NCBI RefSeq assembly: GCF_000019725.1
Contig: NC_010505.1
Coordinates: forward strand, 1,116,001 to 1,180,000
DNA length: 64,000 nt
Reading direction: 5' to 3'
Source of the DNA: Methylobacterium radiotolerans JCM 2831
GTDB taxonomy: Bacteria; Pseudomonadota; Alphaproteobacteria; Rhizobiales; Beijerinckiaceae
Part shown: one piece after another, positions 10,265-19,025 of the stretch
Numbering within the stretch: position 1 is the first letter of the stretch
Layout: each line of letters starts with the position of its first letter
Notes under the pieces: generated by a model
The model's input: the letters and a program-made list of their open reading frames with translations, nothing else
What the model was told of the DNA's origin: nothing
Databases searched by the model: none
Made by a program: the position numbers and the translations under genes

Positions 10265-10738
10265 TCAGTCCGCGTCGGCGCCGTCGTCGTCGGGGTCGAC
10301 ATCGACCGTCGGCGCCGGCCGCGTCACGGCGGGCACGTAGGCACCCGAGGCGGGACCGGTGGTGACCGAGGCCGGCACACGCCGCGCGTTCGGCTCGGAC
10401 GGGATCAGAGTCGCGGTGGCGGCCACGAGGCCGGCGAGGGACCGGACGTCGTCCGGCTGACTTGGATCGCGCGAGATCAGCGTCGCCTCCTGCTTGAGGC
10501 GCAGGTTGCAGGCCTGCGAGGGCAATCCCCCCTCCGGCGTGCAGGCGTCGTGACGCGCGCAGGCCGCGTCGAGGGCGTCGATCGGCGGGAGGGGCGCGTT
10601 GTTGCCCGGCCCGCAGTAATTGCCGTGGATCAGCATCTTGGGTCCGCCGAAGGCGGCCGGCTGGGCCTGCGCCGCGCCCGCGAGGGCGGCGCAGCCGGCG
10701 GCCAGGACGAGCGGGACGGCGAGTTTGGTGAGCATCAT
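10265..10738 (-). CDS. exported phospholipase A2-like protein
   Basis: A 157-residue protein with a Sec signal peptide (MMLTKLAVPLVLAAGCAALAGAAQA, cut near residue 26). The mature part has HGNYCGPGN, which resembles the calcium-binding loop of secreted phospholipase A2, and about 15 residues on DAACARHDACT, matching the PLA2 active-site helix with the catalytic His-Asp pair (His63, Asp64). The C-terminal third is low complexity and ends in an acidic DPDDDGADAD tail. It probably hydrolyses phospholipid in the envelope or outside the cell, but activity is inferred from motifs only. It is convergent with prpE. Confidence 0.7.
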   Translation of the reverse strand: MMLTKLAVPLVLAAGCAALAGAAQAQPAAFGGPKMLIHGNYCGPGNNAPLPPIDALDAACARHDACTPEGGLPSQACNLRLKQEATLISRDPSQPDDVRSLAGLVAATATLIPSEPNARRVPASVTTGPASGAYVPAVTRPAPTVDVDPDDDGADAD

Positions 10739-10925
10739 CTGGACCTCGGGCGATCTCGCCCCCTCAGGCGGTTCGCGTCGATTGCCGCGATGCGGCGACA
10801 GGCCAGGAAACGGGCGGTCACATCCGCAAGTTCCCGCATCGCCTGCCCGCAGAGGTGCTCTGCCGCACCGCACTGGCCGCCGCGCCCGTCCTGGGCCAGA
10901 GTGGCCCTTCCACCAGGAGTTGCCG

Positions 10926-12044
10926 ATGACCGCTCGCCTGTTCGAACCGCTGACGCTCGACGCGCTCACGCTCGAGAACCGTATCCTCGTCGCGCCGATG
11001 TGCCAGTACTCGGCGCGGGACGGCGAGGCGACCGACTGGCACATGATGCACCTCGGTCAGCTCGCCATGTCGGGGGCGGGCCTGCTGACCCTGGAGGCCA
11101 CCGCGGTCTCTCCGGAGGCGCGGATCACCGCCTGGGATCTCGGCCTCTACAACGACGGCTGCGAGCGGGCGCTGGGTCGGGTGCTCGACGCCGTGCGCGA
11201 GTACGCGCCGATCCCGGTCTGCATCCAGATCGCCCATGCCGGGCGCAAGGCCTCGAGCGAGGCGCCCTGGGCCGGCGGCCAGCAGATTCCGCCGGAGCAC
11301 GCCTACGGCTGGCGCACCGAGGCGCCCTCGGCGGTCGCCCACGGCGAGGGCGAGGTCCCGCCCCACGCCCTCGACGCCGCCGACCTGAAGCGCGTCCGCG
11401 ACGCGTTCGTGGCCACCGCCAAGCGGGCCGTGCGCCTCGGCATCGAGGCGGTGGAGCTGCACGGCGCCCACGGCTATCTGCTGCACCAGTTCCTGTCGCC
11501 GATCGCCAACAAGCGGACGGACGCGTACGGCGGCAGCCTCGCGAAGCGCATGCGCTTCCCCCTCGAGGTCTACGACGCGGTGCGCGATGTCGTGCCCGCC
11601 GGCAGCCCGGTCTGGCTGCGGGTCTCGGCCACCGACTGGGTCGAGGACGGCTGGGACCTGGACGAGACCATCGAGCTGGCCCAGGCGCTCAAGCGGGCCG
11701 GGTCGCCGGCGCTCCACGTCTCCACGGGCGGCGTCTCGCCGAAGCAGGCGATCAAGCTCGGGCCGGGCTACCAAGTGCCCTACGCCGAGCGGATCAAGGC
11801 GGAGACCGGCCTCACCACGATCGCGGTGGGGCTGATCACCGAGGCGCACCAAGCGGAGACGATCCTGCAGGAGGGCAAGGCGGACGCGATCTCGCTCGCC
11901 CGCGCCATGCTGTACGATCCGCGCTGGCCCTGGCACGCGGCGGCCGAGCTCGGCGCCCGGGTGCGCGCGCCCAGGCAGTACTGGCGCTCGCAGCCGCGGG
12001 AGTACAAGGACCTGTTCAAGGACACGGCCTTCGGCCAGCGCTGA
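10926..12044 (+). CDS. NADH:flavin oxidoreductase, old yellow enzyme family (YqjM-type)
   Basis: A 372-residue FMN-dependent (beta/alpha)8-barrel ene-reductase. It shows RILVAPMCQYSA with Cys26, the flavin-tuning cysteine of the thermophilic-like/YqjM class, HAGRKAS, the substrate-binding HGAHGYLLHQFLSPIANKRTDAYGGS and a C-terminal IAVGLITEAHQAETIL phosphate-binding segment. It reduces activated C=C bonds with NAD(P)H; the natural substrate is unknown. The ATG has a CAGGAG ribosome binding site 6 nt upstream; longer upstream frames are not homologous. Confidence 0.92.
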   Translation: MTARLFEPLTLDALTLENRILVAPMCQYSARDGEATDWHMMHLGQLAMSGAGLLTLEATAVSPEARITAWDLGLYNDGCERALGRVLDAVREYAPIPVCIQIAHAGRKASSEAPWAGGQQIPPEHAYGWRTEAPSAVAHGEGEVPPHALDAADLKRVRDAFVATAKRAVRLGIEAVELHGAHGYLLHQFLSPIANKRTDAYGGSLAKRMRFPLEVYDAVRDVVPAGSPVWLRVSATDWVEDGWDLDETIELAQALKRAGSPALHVSTGGVSPKQAIKLGPGYQVPYAERIKAETGLTTIAVGLITEAHQAETILQEGKADAISLARAMLYDPRWPWHAAAELGARVRAPRQYWRSQPREYKDLFKDTAFGQR

Positions 12045-12239
12045 GGGCGGCCGCCGCGCCTGGAACGGCCGGCGGCGGACGAGCCGCGGCGGGTGCTCCG
12101 TCGCCGGCCGACCGCACCGTCGTTCCGAGGGCCGCGGGCGAGCCCGCGATGGCGGTGCGGGCGTCGTCTGAGCCAGCCTGATCGCGGGATCGGGATCGAG
12201 GGCCAACCCGCCGCAGTCACGCAAGCCCGGAACCGCCCC

Positions 12240-13001
12240 TCAGCGCGGCAGAGCCCCGACCAGAGGCCCGAGCGGCCGGCTGATGTCCGAGCGGCCGAGA
12301 TTCGGCGCGTAGAGGCTGGAGACCGAGCCGTCGAGGAACAGGGCGTTGCGGCAGCCGAGATCGTCGCGGAACAGCCGCGCGAAGGCCCCGAAGGTCACCG
12401 GGCGCTCGGAGATCGCGAAGATCGCCACATGCCCGTCGCCGGGCACGCCGACGCCGTTGCGGATCTTCTGGCTCGGCCCGTCGGCGGCGATCTTCGGGTG
12501 GATCTGGCCGTCGATCACCAGCATCGGCCCGGACTGCGTGGCGAAATCCGGCCGGATCTTCGCCCGCAGATAGCGGGCTGTGTCGACCACCCCGGCGCGC
12601 TCACCCTTCACCCAGAAGATGCCGTTGGGCTTCAGGTGGAAGTTGCCCGGCCCGTCGGTCGTGGAGACGCGCTTCAGCTCGTGCCCGTCCTCGACGTAGA
12701 GGCCGACCGGCGCCTGGTCCTTGTCGTACATCCCGGCGTTCATCGCGAAGGCGAGGCGGCCGCCCTGCTTCTCGGCGAGGGTGCCGAGGGCGCCGTAGGG
12801 CTTGCCGTCGTCCTGGAGCCAGAACAGCCGCAGCCGCTGCTTCCGGAGGTCGATGGTGCAGACCGTGAAGGTCTCACCCTGGGCCTCGACCGCCCGGCAG
12901 GGCTCGGCGGCGGCCGGAGAGGCCGCCCGGGCCGGGGCCGCGAGGGCGAGCAGCACGATCAACAAGGCGTGAGCCGGGCGCAGCATCATCATTCGTTCCA
13001 T
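12240..13001 (-). CDS. phosphodiester glycosidase-like (DUF2233) exported protein
   Basis: A 253-residue secreted protein with a signal peptide (LRPAHALLIVLLALAAPARAA). The body carries family signatures of the NAGPA/DUF2233 fold: AFAMNAGMYDKDQAPVGLYVEDG, PNGIFWVKG, TQSGPMLVIDGQIHP and NALFLDGSVSSLYAP. Relatives include the mammalian enzyme that uncovers mannose-6-phosphate and bacterial proteins acting on phosphodiester-linked sugars or exopolysaccharide. The substrate here is unknown. Several adjacent ATGs make the exact start uncertain by up to six residues. Confidence 0.8.
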   Translation of the reverse strand: MERMMMLRPAHALLIVLLALAAPARAASPAAAEPCRAVEAQGETFTVCTIDLRKQRLRLFWLQDDGKPYGALGTLAEKQGGRLAFAMNAGMYDKDQAPVGLYVEDGHELKRVSTTDGPGNFHLKPNGIFWVKGERAGVVDTARYLRAKIRPDFATQSGPMLVIDGQIHPKIAADGPSQKIRNGVGVPGDGHVAIFAISERPVTFGAFARLFRDDLGCRNALFLDGSVSSLYAPNLGRSDISRPLGPLVGALPR

Positions 13002-13104
13002 GCCGATCGGAAGACGCGATTCGGGGACGGCGAAGCTCGATCGGCGCGCCCTTCGCTCCGGAAAGCGGCGAATTTCGTGCCCGAGGGCGCCGGGATGAAG
13101 CTGG

Positions 13105-13134
13105 ATGGGTCCGAATGGGTCCGAATGGGTCCGG
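13105..13134. repeat. three-copy 10-bp tandem repeat
   Basis: Three consecutive copies of ATGGGTCCGA (the last ends in G) upstream of the DUF2233-like gene and the Gly-rich gene. A short tandem repeat like this could slip in copy number; no function is evident. Confidence 0.8.
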
Positions 13135-13229
13135 ATGCGTCTCGCGGCCGCGCCGCGGGCGGGGCTGGACCGTTTTCCCGATTCGAGCGTTCTTAGCCGC
13201 AGAGGGCGTGTTTCCACGGAGATGACGTG

Positions 13230-13751
13230 ATGAAGGGTGCAGTGCTCGGCTCGGCCCTGCTGGCGGCGGGTGCTCTGGCCTTGGCGCCGGCCAGCGCGGA
13301 CGCGCGCGGATTCGGCGGCGGCGGCTTCCACGGCGGCGGCTTCGGCGGCGGCTTCCACGGTGGCGGTTTCGGCGGCGGCTTCCGGGGCGGCGGGTTCGGG
13401 GGATTCCGCAACGGCGGCTTCGGCGGCGGCTTCCGCGGTGTCGGTTTCCGTCCGGGCGGCTTCGGCTACGGCCGCGGCTTCTACGGGCGGGGTTACGGCT
13501 GGCGCGGCGGCTACGGCTATCGCGGCGGCTACGGCTACGGACTCGGCGGCCTGGGCCTCGGCGTCGGGCTCGGCCTCGCGGCCGGCAGCCTCTACGGCGG
13601 CTACGGATACGGCTACCCAGGCTACGGCTACGGTGGCTACTACGCCCCGGCGGCCTACGATTACGGCTACGGCGGCGGCTGCTACACGGTCCCGCGGGTG
13701 CGCTGGACGCCCTACGGCTACCGCCGGGTGCTGGTCGAGCGCTGCTACTGA
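13230..13751 (+). CDS. Gly/Tyr-rich exported protein
   Basis: A 173-residue protein with a signal peptide (MKGAVLGSALLAAGALALAPASADA) followed by GGF/GGGFHGGGF repeats (about residues 29-75) and a Gly-Tyr-rich section (YGYRGGYGYG). The C-terminus has a more ordered CYTVPRVRWTPYGYRRVLVERCY with two cysteines. Such proteins are common in Methylobacterium and relatives and are exported; a structural or surface role is likely but unproven. An alternative GTG start lies one codon upstream. An intrinsic terminator follows at 13782. Confidence 0.8.
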   Translation: MKGAVLGSALLAAGALALAPASADARGFGGGGFHGGGFGGGFHGGGFGGGFRGGGFGGFRNGGFGGGFRGVGFRPGGFGYGRGFYGRGYGWRGGYGYRGGYGYGLGGLGLGVGLGLAAGSLYGGYGYGYPGYGYGGYYAPAAYDYGYGGGCYTVPRVRWTPYGYRRVLVERCY

Positions 13752-13781
13752 GCGTCGATCGACCGCCAAAAAGAACGGGAC

Positions 13782-13810
13782 AGGCCGCCTCCGGGCGGCC
13801 TTTTCCTTTC
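13782..13810 (+). terminator. intrinsic terminator after the Gly/Tyr-rich gene
   Basis: A perfect 8-bp stem AGGCCGCC / GGCGGCCT with loop TCCG, running into TTTTCCTTT. Confidence 0.9.
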
Positions 13811-13891
13811 CTGTTCCTTGCGTGACCCGCCGCATCGTTGGACAGCTCTGCCTGGGACGCTGATACTGGTATCGGGCGGCGGGAGGCGGTG

Positions 13892-15196
13892 ATGAGTTCA
13901 GCAACCGGGCAGGGGCCCACGGGCGTGGACGCGGTCGAGATCCGCGACGCCAGCCTCTCCGCCTTCTACCGATCGATGACGCCGCCGGAGCGGCACACCT
14001 TCTGGGCCTGCGCCGCCGGCTGGTGCCTCGACGGCATGGACTTCATGATCTACCCGCTGGTGATCGGGACGATCATGGCTCTGTGGCACGTCGATGCCGG
14101 CACGGCCGGGCTCGCCGCCACGGTGACGCTGCTGGCCTCGGCGCTCGGCGGCTGGCTCGCGGGCTTCGTCGCCGACCGGATCGGCCGGGTGCTGACCCTG
14201 CAGATCACGATCCTCTGGTTCTCGCTGTTCTCCCTGCTCTGCGCCTTCGTGCAGAACTTCGAGCAGCTCCTCATCGCGCGGGCGCTGCTCGGCCTCGGCT
14301 TCGGCGGCGAGTGGGCGGCCGGCGCGGTGCTGATCGGCGAGACGATCCGGGCCGAGTATCGCGGCCGGGCGGTGGGCTCCGTCCAGTCCGGCTGGGCGAT
14401 CGGCTGGGGCCTCGCGGTCCTGTCGCAGGCGGTGCTGTTCTCGGTCCTGCCGCCCGAGACCGCGTGGCGCTGGATGTTCGCGGTGGGCGCCCTGCCGGCG
14501 CTGCTGGTCTTCTACCTGCGCCGCTACGTGAAGGAGCCGGAGGTCGCCGCCGAATCCCGCGCGCGGGCCGCCGCCACGGGCGACCGGCCGCAGATCTGGG
14601 AGATCTTCTCCGGCCCGATCCTCAAGACGACGCTGCTCGCCTCGCTGGCGGCGGCGGGCTGCCAGGGCGGCTACTACGCGATCACTACCTGGGTGCCGCG
14701 CTTCCTCACCACCGAGCGCCACCTGTCGATCGTGTCGTCAACCGGCTACCTCGCGGCCCTGATCATCGGCTCGTTCACCGGCTACCTCGTGGGCGCGTGG
14801 CTCGCCGACCGGCTCGGGCGGCGGCCGCTGTTCCTGATCTTCTCGCTGGGCGCCATCGCGGTGATCGTCGCCTACACGCAGATCCCGCTCTCGAACGGGG
14901 TGCTGTGGGTGCTGGGCTTCCCGCTGGGCTTCTTCGCCTCCGGCTACTTCTCCGGCATGGGCGCCTTCCTGACCGAACTGTACCCGACCCGCCTGCGCGG
15001 CTCGGGGCAGGGGTTCTGCTACAATTTCGGCCGCGGCATCGGTGCGCTGTTCCCCGCGCTGGTCGGCTACCTCGCGGAGCGCGCCGGCCTCGCCTCCGCC
15101 ATCGCGATCTTCGCGGCCGTGGCCTACGGGATCTTCTTCCTGGCGGCCTTCGCGCTGCCCGAGACGCGCGGCAAGGTCCTCCACGCGGATTCCTGA
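13892..15196 (+). CDS. MFS transporter, metabolite/aromatic-acid:H+ symporter type
   Basis: A 434-residue major facilitator with about 12 hydrophobic segments. The MFS motif between TM2 and TM3 is visible (GFVADRIGRVLTLQ), as is the acidic TM1 motif WCLDGMDFMIYPLVIG found in the acid:proton symporter families. The second half repeats the loop as GAWLADRLGRRPLF. A GGGAGG ribosome binding site supports the ATG. It is followed after 2 nt by an amidohydrolase gene, so it probably imports the acid that this enzyme acts on; the substrate is not readable. Confidence 0.85.
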   Translation: MSSATGQGPTGVDAVEIRDASLSAFYRSMTPPERHTFWACAAGWCLDGMDFMIYPLVIGTIMALWHVDAGTAGLAATVTLLASALGGWLAGFVADRIGRVLTLQITILWFSLFSLLCAFVQNFEQLLIARALLGLGFGGEWAAGAVLIGETIRAEYRGRAVGSVQSGWAIGWGLAVLSQAVLFSVLPPETAWRWMFAVGALPALLVFYLRRYVKEPEVAAESRARAAATGDRPQIWEIFSGPILKTTLLASLAAAGCQGGYYAITTWVPRFLTTERHLSIVSSTGYLAALIIGSFTGYLVGAWLADRLGRRPLFLIFSLGAIAVIVAYTQIPLSNGVLWVLGFPLGFFASGYFSGMGAFLTELYPTRLRGSGQGFCYNFGRGIGALFPALVGYLAERAGLASAIAIFAAVAYGIFFLAAFALPETRGKVLHADS

Positions 15197-15198
15197 TC

Positions 15199-16068
15199 AT
15201 GCCCGAGATCCGAGACTGCCCCGCCCCGGACCCGCATCCGGAAGGCCCGACCCGCTACGCCGTGCCGGACGGCGCGGTCGACACGCACGCCCACGTCATC
15301 GGCCTGCCGCCGGCCTACCCGCTGGTGGCGGACCGGAGCTACACGCCCCCGGCGGCGCCGGCCGATCAGTACCTCGCGATGCTCGACGGGACCGGCATGG
15401 CCAACGGCGTGCTGATCCAGGTCAGCGTGCACGGCACCGACAACCGGCTAATGGTCGAGACGCTGCGCGCCCACCGGCAACGCCTGCGCGGCGTCGCGGT
15501 GATCCCGCTCGGCCTGCCCGACGCGGAGCTCGCCGCGCTCAAGGAGGCCGGCGTTGTCGGCCTGCGCCTCAACGTCCTGTTCGGCGGTGGGGTCGGGCTC
15601 GACGCGGTCGAATCCTACGGGGCGCTCGCCCGCGAGATGGGCTGGCACCTCCAGTTCCTGCTCGATGCCCGGGAGCTGCCGCCGATTGCCGGCCGCCTGT
15701 CGCGGCTGCCGGTGCCGCTGGTCTTCGACCATATGGGCCACATGCCGACCTCGGCGGGGGTGGACCATCCGGGCTTCCGGGCGCTGCTCGGCCTCGTCGG
15801 CGACGGGAACTGGGTCAAGCTCTCGGGCGCGTTCCGGGATTCCGTGACCGGGCCGCCCTACGCGGACACGATCCCCTTCGCCCGGGCGCTCAACGACGCC
15901 GCGCCGGAACGTTGCCTCTGGGGCTCGGACTGGCCGCACGTGGCCGCCTGGGACGGGCCGCCGCGGACGACGGCGCTCCTCGACCTGATGGCGGACTGGG
16001 TGCCGGACGCGGACAGGCGCCGGATGGTGTTCGTCGACAACCCGCGGCGGCTCTACGGCTTCGCGTAG
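15199..16068 (+). CDS. amidohydrolase-family hydrolase (2-pyrone-4,6-dicarboxylate lactonase-like)
   Basis: A 289-residue TIM-barrel metal-dependent hydrolase. Visible signatures are GAVDTHAHVIG (metal-binding HxH), VFDHMGHMP, WVKLSGAFRDS and the closing LWGSDWPHVAAW with the catalytic Asp. This set is typical of the LigI/PDC hydrolase and related lactonase subfamily. Translationally coupled or nearly so to the MFS transporter (2-nt gap), it likely opens a lactone or similar ring of an imported aromatic or sugar-acid intermediate. Substrate assignment is inference. Confidence 0.82.
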   Translation: MPEIRDCPAPDPHPEGPTRYAVPDGAVDTHAHVIGLPPAYPLVADRSYTPPAAPADQYLAMLDGTGMANGVLIQVSVHGTDNRLMVETLRAHRQRLRGVAVIPLGLPDAELAALKEAGVVGLRLNVLFGGGVGLDAVESYGALAREMGWHLQFLLDARELPPIAGRLSRLPVPLVFDHMGHMPTSAGVDHPGFRALLGLVGDGNWVKLSGAFRDSVTGPPYADTIPFARALNDAAPERCLWGSDWPHVAAWDGPPRTTALLDLMADWVPDADRRRMVFVDNPRRLYGFA

Positions 16069-16103
16069 GGGGGGCGGGCGTTCGAGAAGCTCCGAAGAGC
16101 CCG

Positions 16104-16150
16104 CTGTCCTCGCCAGCGCAGCGAAGCGATCCAGGGTCGCGCGAGGCCCG
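16104..16150. repeat. dispersed intergenic repeat, copy 1
   Basis: Contains GCAGCGAAGCGATCCAGGGT, almost identical to a block at 20521-20550 and related to blocks at 21776 and 58039. It lies between convergent genes. Confidence 0.75.
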
Positions 16151-16172
16151 GAAAGCGGGGGCGGCGTTTCCG

Positions 16173-16370
16173 TCAGACCCGCCGGTCGACGCTCAGCCCC
16201 TGTCCGGAGGGGGCCGGCGGGCCGGCGCTCGCCGCCTGGGCGGCGCTGTCCGCCACGAGGCCGGCGACCGCCTTGTCGGCCGAGAGCTGCTGCTTGGCGA
16301 CGGCGATGCCGATCTGCTGGTTCTGGGACGAACCCAGCATCTGGACGGCGGCTGCGGCGATCGAATCCAT
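16173..16370 (-). CDS. YjfB-like putative motility protein
   Basis: A 65-residue protein, MDSIAAAAVQMLGSSQNQQIGIAVAKQQLSADKAVAGLV..., whose N-terminal 45 residues follow the pattern of the small YjfB 'putative motility protein' family (MDxxxxA...Q...IxVxKKxLD...). The family role is not established. It stands alone with no flagellar genes nearby, convergent with the amidohydrolase gene and downstream of an MFS gene on the same strand. The first ATG gives the family length. Confidence 0.6.
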   Translation of the reverse strand: MDSIAAAAVQMLGSSQNQQIGIAVAKQQLSADKAVAGLVADSAAQAASAGPPAPSGQGLSVDRRV

Positions 16371-16438
16371 GACGCCGACCCTAGACCTCCGGTCTAAATC
16401 CGGCGTTACCCGGATCCGGCGCCTTCGACCGGTCGCGC

Positions 16439-17758
16439 TCACCCGTCGAGGAAGCCCCGCTGCCGGGCCCGGTAGCCGCCGATCGCCGTGACGCACAGGA
16501 ACGACACGCCGGCGAGGCACGTCCCGAACACCGCGATCGGCCACCAGTGGCCCTGAAAGCGCTCGGCCAGCACCGTGCCGACGATCGGAGTGAGGCCGCC
16601 GGCGAGGGCGCCGCAGAACTGGTAGGCGATGGAGATCGCCGTGTAGCGCACCCGCGTCGGGAAGGCGCCCGCGAGGTAGCCGGCGATCACCGCGTAGAAG
16701 GTCGCGCTGCCGATGACGTTGAGGGCGAGGCCCAGCACGATCAGCGGCACCGACTTGGTCTCGACCAGCCAGAACAGCGGGTAGGGGGCCAGCATCGCCC
16801 AGACCAGCGTCCCCTGGAGGAACAGCCGCTCGTTGCGGATCACCTCCGCGATCCGGGCGCCCACCGGGGTCATCACCAGCTGGACCACGGCGGCGATCAG
16901 CAGGGCGTCGAGGATCGTCGCCCGCGCGATGCCGAGATACTGCGTGGTGAACGCGATCATGAAGGTGTTGAACAGGTAGACCGAGGCGATCGCGAAGGTG
17001 TTGGCGCCGGCCGCCAGCAGGACTGGCTTGAGGTAGGCCGTCAGCACCTCGCGCACGGGGGCCGGCGGCGGTCCGCCCGCGGCCTGGGCCTTCTCGAAGG
17101 CCGGCGATTCCGCGACCCCGAGGCGGATCGCCAGCCCCACGAACAGCAGCAGGATGCTCACCAGGAACGGCACCCGCCAGCCCCAGGTCAGGAAGCTCTC
17201 CTTGTCGAGCAGGCCGGCGAGGCGGAAGGCCAGCAGCGACAGGATCTGGCCGGCGGGACTGCCGAGCTGCGCGAAGGAGGCGAAGAAGGTGTTGCGCCCG
17301 GCCGGCGCGTGCTCGGCGGCCATCAGCACGGCCCCGCCCCACTCGCCGCCGACCGCGAGCCCCTGGATCAGCCGCAGGACCACCAGCATCACCGGCGCCC
17401 ACAGGCCGACCGAGGCGTAGGTCGGCAGAAGCCCGATGCACGAGGTGGCGATGCCCATCATCACGAGCGTCGCGACCAGGGCGCGCTTGCGCCCGAACCG
17501 GTCGCCGAGATGCCCGAAGATCAGGCCGCCGAGCGGCCGGGCCAGGAAGCCTACCGCGAAGGTGCCGAAGGCCGAGAGCGTGGCGATGTAGGGCGATTCC
17601 GCCGTGAAGAAGAGCGGCCCGAACACCAGGGCCGCCGCCGTGCCGTAGATGAAGAAGTCGTACCACTCGATCGTGGTGCCCACGAAGGCCGCCAGCGCCG
17701 CGCGCGCCGACTGGTTCTGTCCGGGCCCGGCGGCCGGGGCGGCTGTGGTGACGGCCAT
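16439..17758 (-). CDS. MFS transporter, metabolite:H+ symporter (ShiA/ProP-like)
   Basis: A 439-residue permease with about 12 hydrophobic segments. It starts with the subfamily signature GTTIEWYDFFIYGTAAALVFGPLFF, then FLARPLGGLIFGHLGDRFGRKRALV and LRLIQGLAVGGEWGGAVLMAAEHAP, all diagnostic of the dicarboxylate/shikimate/proline-betaine type of proton symporter. The start with a GAGG ribosome binding site is preferred over one 11 codons upstream. It is 35 nt downstream of the alpha/beta hydrolase gene on the same strand, so co-transcription is possible. Substrate unknown. Confidence 0.88.
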   Translation of the reverse strand: MAVTTAAPAAGPGQNQSARAALAAFVGTTIEWYDFFIYGTAAALVFGPLFFTAESPYIATLSAFGTFAVGFLARPLGGLIFGHLGDRFGRKRALVATLVMMGIATSCIGLLPTYASVGLWAPVMLVVLRLIQGLAVGGEWGGAVLMAAEHAPAGRNTFFASFAQLGSPAGQILSLLAFRLAGLLDKESFLTWGWRVPFLVSILLLFVGLAIRLGVAESPAFEKAQAAGGPPPAPVREVLTAYLKPVLLAAGANTFAIASVYLFNTFMIAFTTQYLGIARATILDALLIAAVVQLVMTPVGARIAEVIRNERLFLQGTLVWAMLAPYPLFWLVETKSVPLIVLGLALNVIGSATFYAVIAGYLAGAFPTRVRYTAISIAYQFCGALAGGLTPIVGTVLAERFQGHWWPIAVFGTCLAGVSFLCVTAIGGYRARQRGFLDG

Positions 17759-17793
17759 CGATCCTCGCGCGTAACGGTATTTTGAATTCACGG

Positions 17794-18429
17794 TTACGCG
17801 GCGAAGGCCCCCGTCGCAAGGAACCGCACCGTCTGCGCGATCACGGTCGGATGGTTCATCATCAGGGCGTGGCTGACGGGCAGGACCAGATGCCCGTGCA
17901 GGCCCGGGATCCCGGTGCGGGCGACGCTCACCCGCCCGTCGTTCGGCCGGGGCAGCATCAGCCAGCCGACCGGATCGATGCTGCGCGTGCCGGCGATGAC
18001 GCCGATCGGGTAGTCCGGATCGGGCCAGACCGGCACCGTCGCGGTCCCGAGCGACAGCGCGGCCGGCCCGAGCAGGCGGCGATAGAGCCCGACATGCCGC
18101 AGCCGGTCCGCGATCTCGCTGCCGCGGTTGGGCGGTCCGAGCATGACGAGGCGGCCGAGCCGGTCCGGCCGCGCATCCGCGATCAGGCTCCGCGCGAGGA
18201 GACCGCCCATCGAGTGCCCGACGAAATGCACGGCGCCCGCCGTCGCGCCGGCGATCGCGGCGACCTTTGGGCGGAGCGTCGCCGTCAGGGTGGGCAGGTC
18301 GTGCCGGGTCGAGGGATAGTCGAGCGCGAACACCCGGTAGCCCTCCGCCGTCAGGGCCGAGCGCATCCGGGCGAGCGAGGCGGCTCTTCGCCCCAGACCG
18401 TGCAGGAGGACGACGCTGTCGCTCGGCAT
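17794..18429 (-). CDS. alpha/beta hydrolase (lipase-like)
   Basis: A 211-residue alpha/beta hydrolase. The oxyanion region VVLLHGLGRRAASL begins almost at residue 5 and the nucleophile elbow is GHSMGG (near residue 71). A later His (SHALMMNHPTV) may complete the triad. There is no signal peptide, so it is probably cytoplasmic. It resembles short triacylglycerol-lipase or PGAP1-like esterases; the substrate is unknown. It lies 13 nt downstream of the regulator gene. Confidence 0.8.
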   Translation of the reverse strand: MPSDSVVLLHGLGRRAASLARMRSALTAEGYRVFALDYPSTRHDLPTLTATLRPKVAAIAGATAGAVHFVGHSMGGLLARSLIADARPDRLGRLVMLGPPNRGSEIADRLRHVGLYRRLLGPAALSLGTATVPVWPDPDYPIGVIAGTRSIDPVGWLMLPRPNDGRVSVARTGIPGLHGHLVLPVSHALMMNHPTVIAQTVRFLATGAFAA

Positions 18430-18442
18430 GGGATCGGCGCGG

Positions 18443-19003
18443 TCAGAAGCTCGGCGGCGTGCAGGCGCTCACCACCTCGCAGGGATTGGGCCCGACGCAG
18501 CGGAACCGGTGCGGGCGGCGGCTGTCGAAGCTGTAGGCGTCGCCGGGGCCGAGGATCCGGCGCTCGGCGTCCACCGTCACCTCCAGGCGCCCGGAGAGCA
18601 CGATCCCGCCCTCCTCGCCCTCGTGCGAGAGCGGCACCCGGCCGGTATCGGCGCCGGGCTCGTAGCGCTCCTTGAGGATCTGGAGCTTGCGCCCGAACAG
18701 GCTGTCGCCGACCTGCCGGTACGAGATCGCCCCCTTGGCGGCCCGGCGGCCGATCTCGGTGAGCTCCTCGGCGGCGAAGAACGCCTTGCGCTCCGGCTCC
18801 GGCTCCAGGGCGAAGAACTCGGCCATGCCGATCGGCACGCCGTCGAGGATCCGCTTCAGGGCGCCCACCGACGGGTTCACCCGGTTGGCCTCGATCAGCG
18901 AGATCGCGGAATTGGTCACCCCGGCGCGCTTGGCGAGCGTCCGCTGCGACAGGCCGTGGCGGGCCCGAACGAAGCGCAGGCGCGCGCCGACATCGATGCT
19001 CAT
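18443..19003 (-). CDS. XRE-family HTH regulator with C-terminal cupin domain (PuuR-like)
   Basis: A 186-residue regulator. Residues 5-60 form a helix-turn-helix of the Cro/CI type (LRFVRARHGLSQRTLAKRAGVTNSAISLIE), and residues 110-180 a cupin sensor domain (SHEGEEGGIVLSGRLEVTVD, LGPGDAYSFDSRRPHRF). This architecture is that of PuuR-type repressors of amine and amino-acid catabolism. It is divergent from an omega-aminotransferase gene, with three copies of TTGCNNGATC in between, so it probably controls that gene and itself. The effector is likely an amine or amino acid (inference). Confidence 0.88.
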   Translation of the reverse strand: MSIDVGARLRFVRARHGLSQRTLAKRAGVTNSAISLIEANRVNPSVGALKRILDGVPIGMAEFFALEPEPERKAFFAAEELTEIGRRAAKGAISYRQVGDSLFGRKLQILKERYEPGADTGRVPLSHEGEEGGIVLSGRLEVTVDAERRILGPGDAYSFDSRRPHRFRCVGPNPCEVVSACTPPSF

Positions 19004-19025
19004 CCGGCTCAGGCCCGTTTCAGGT

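Noticed and set aside
13230..13751. Gly-rich repeats as a CRISPR or satellite array
   Set aside because: The repeats keep one reading frame with a signal peptide and end in a non-repetitive C-terminus followed by a terminator; they are protein-coding.
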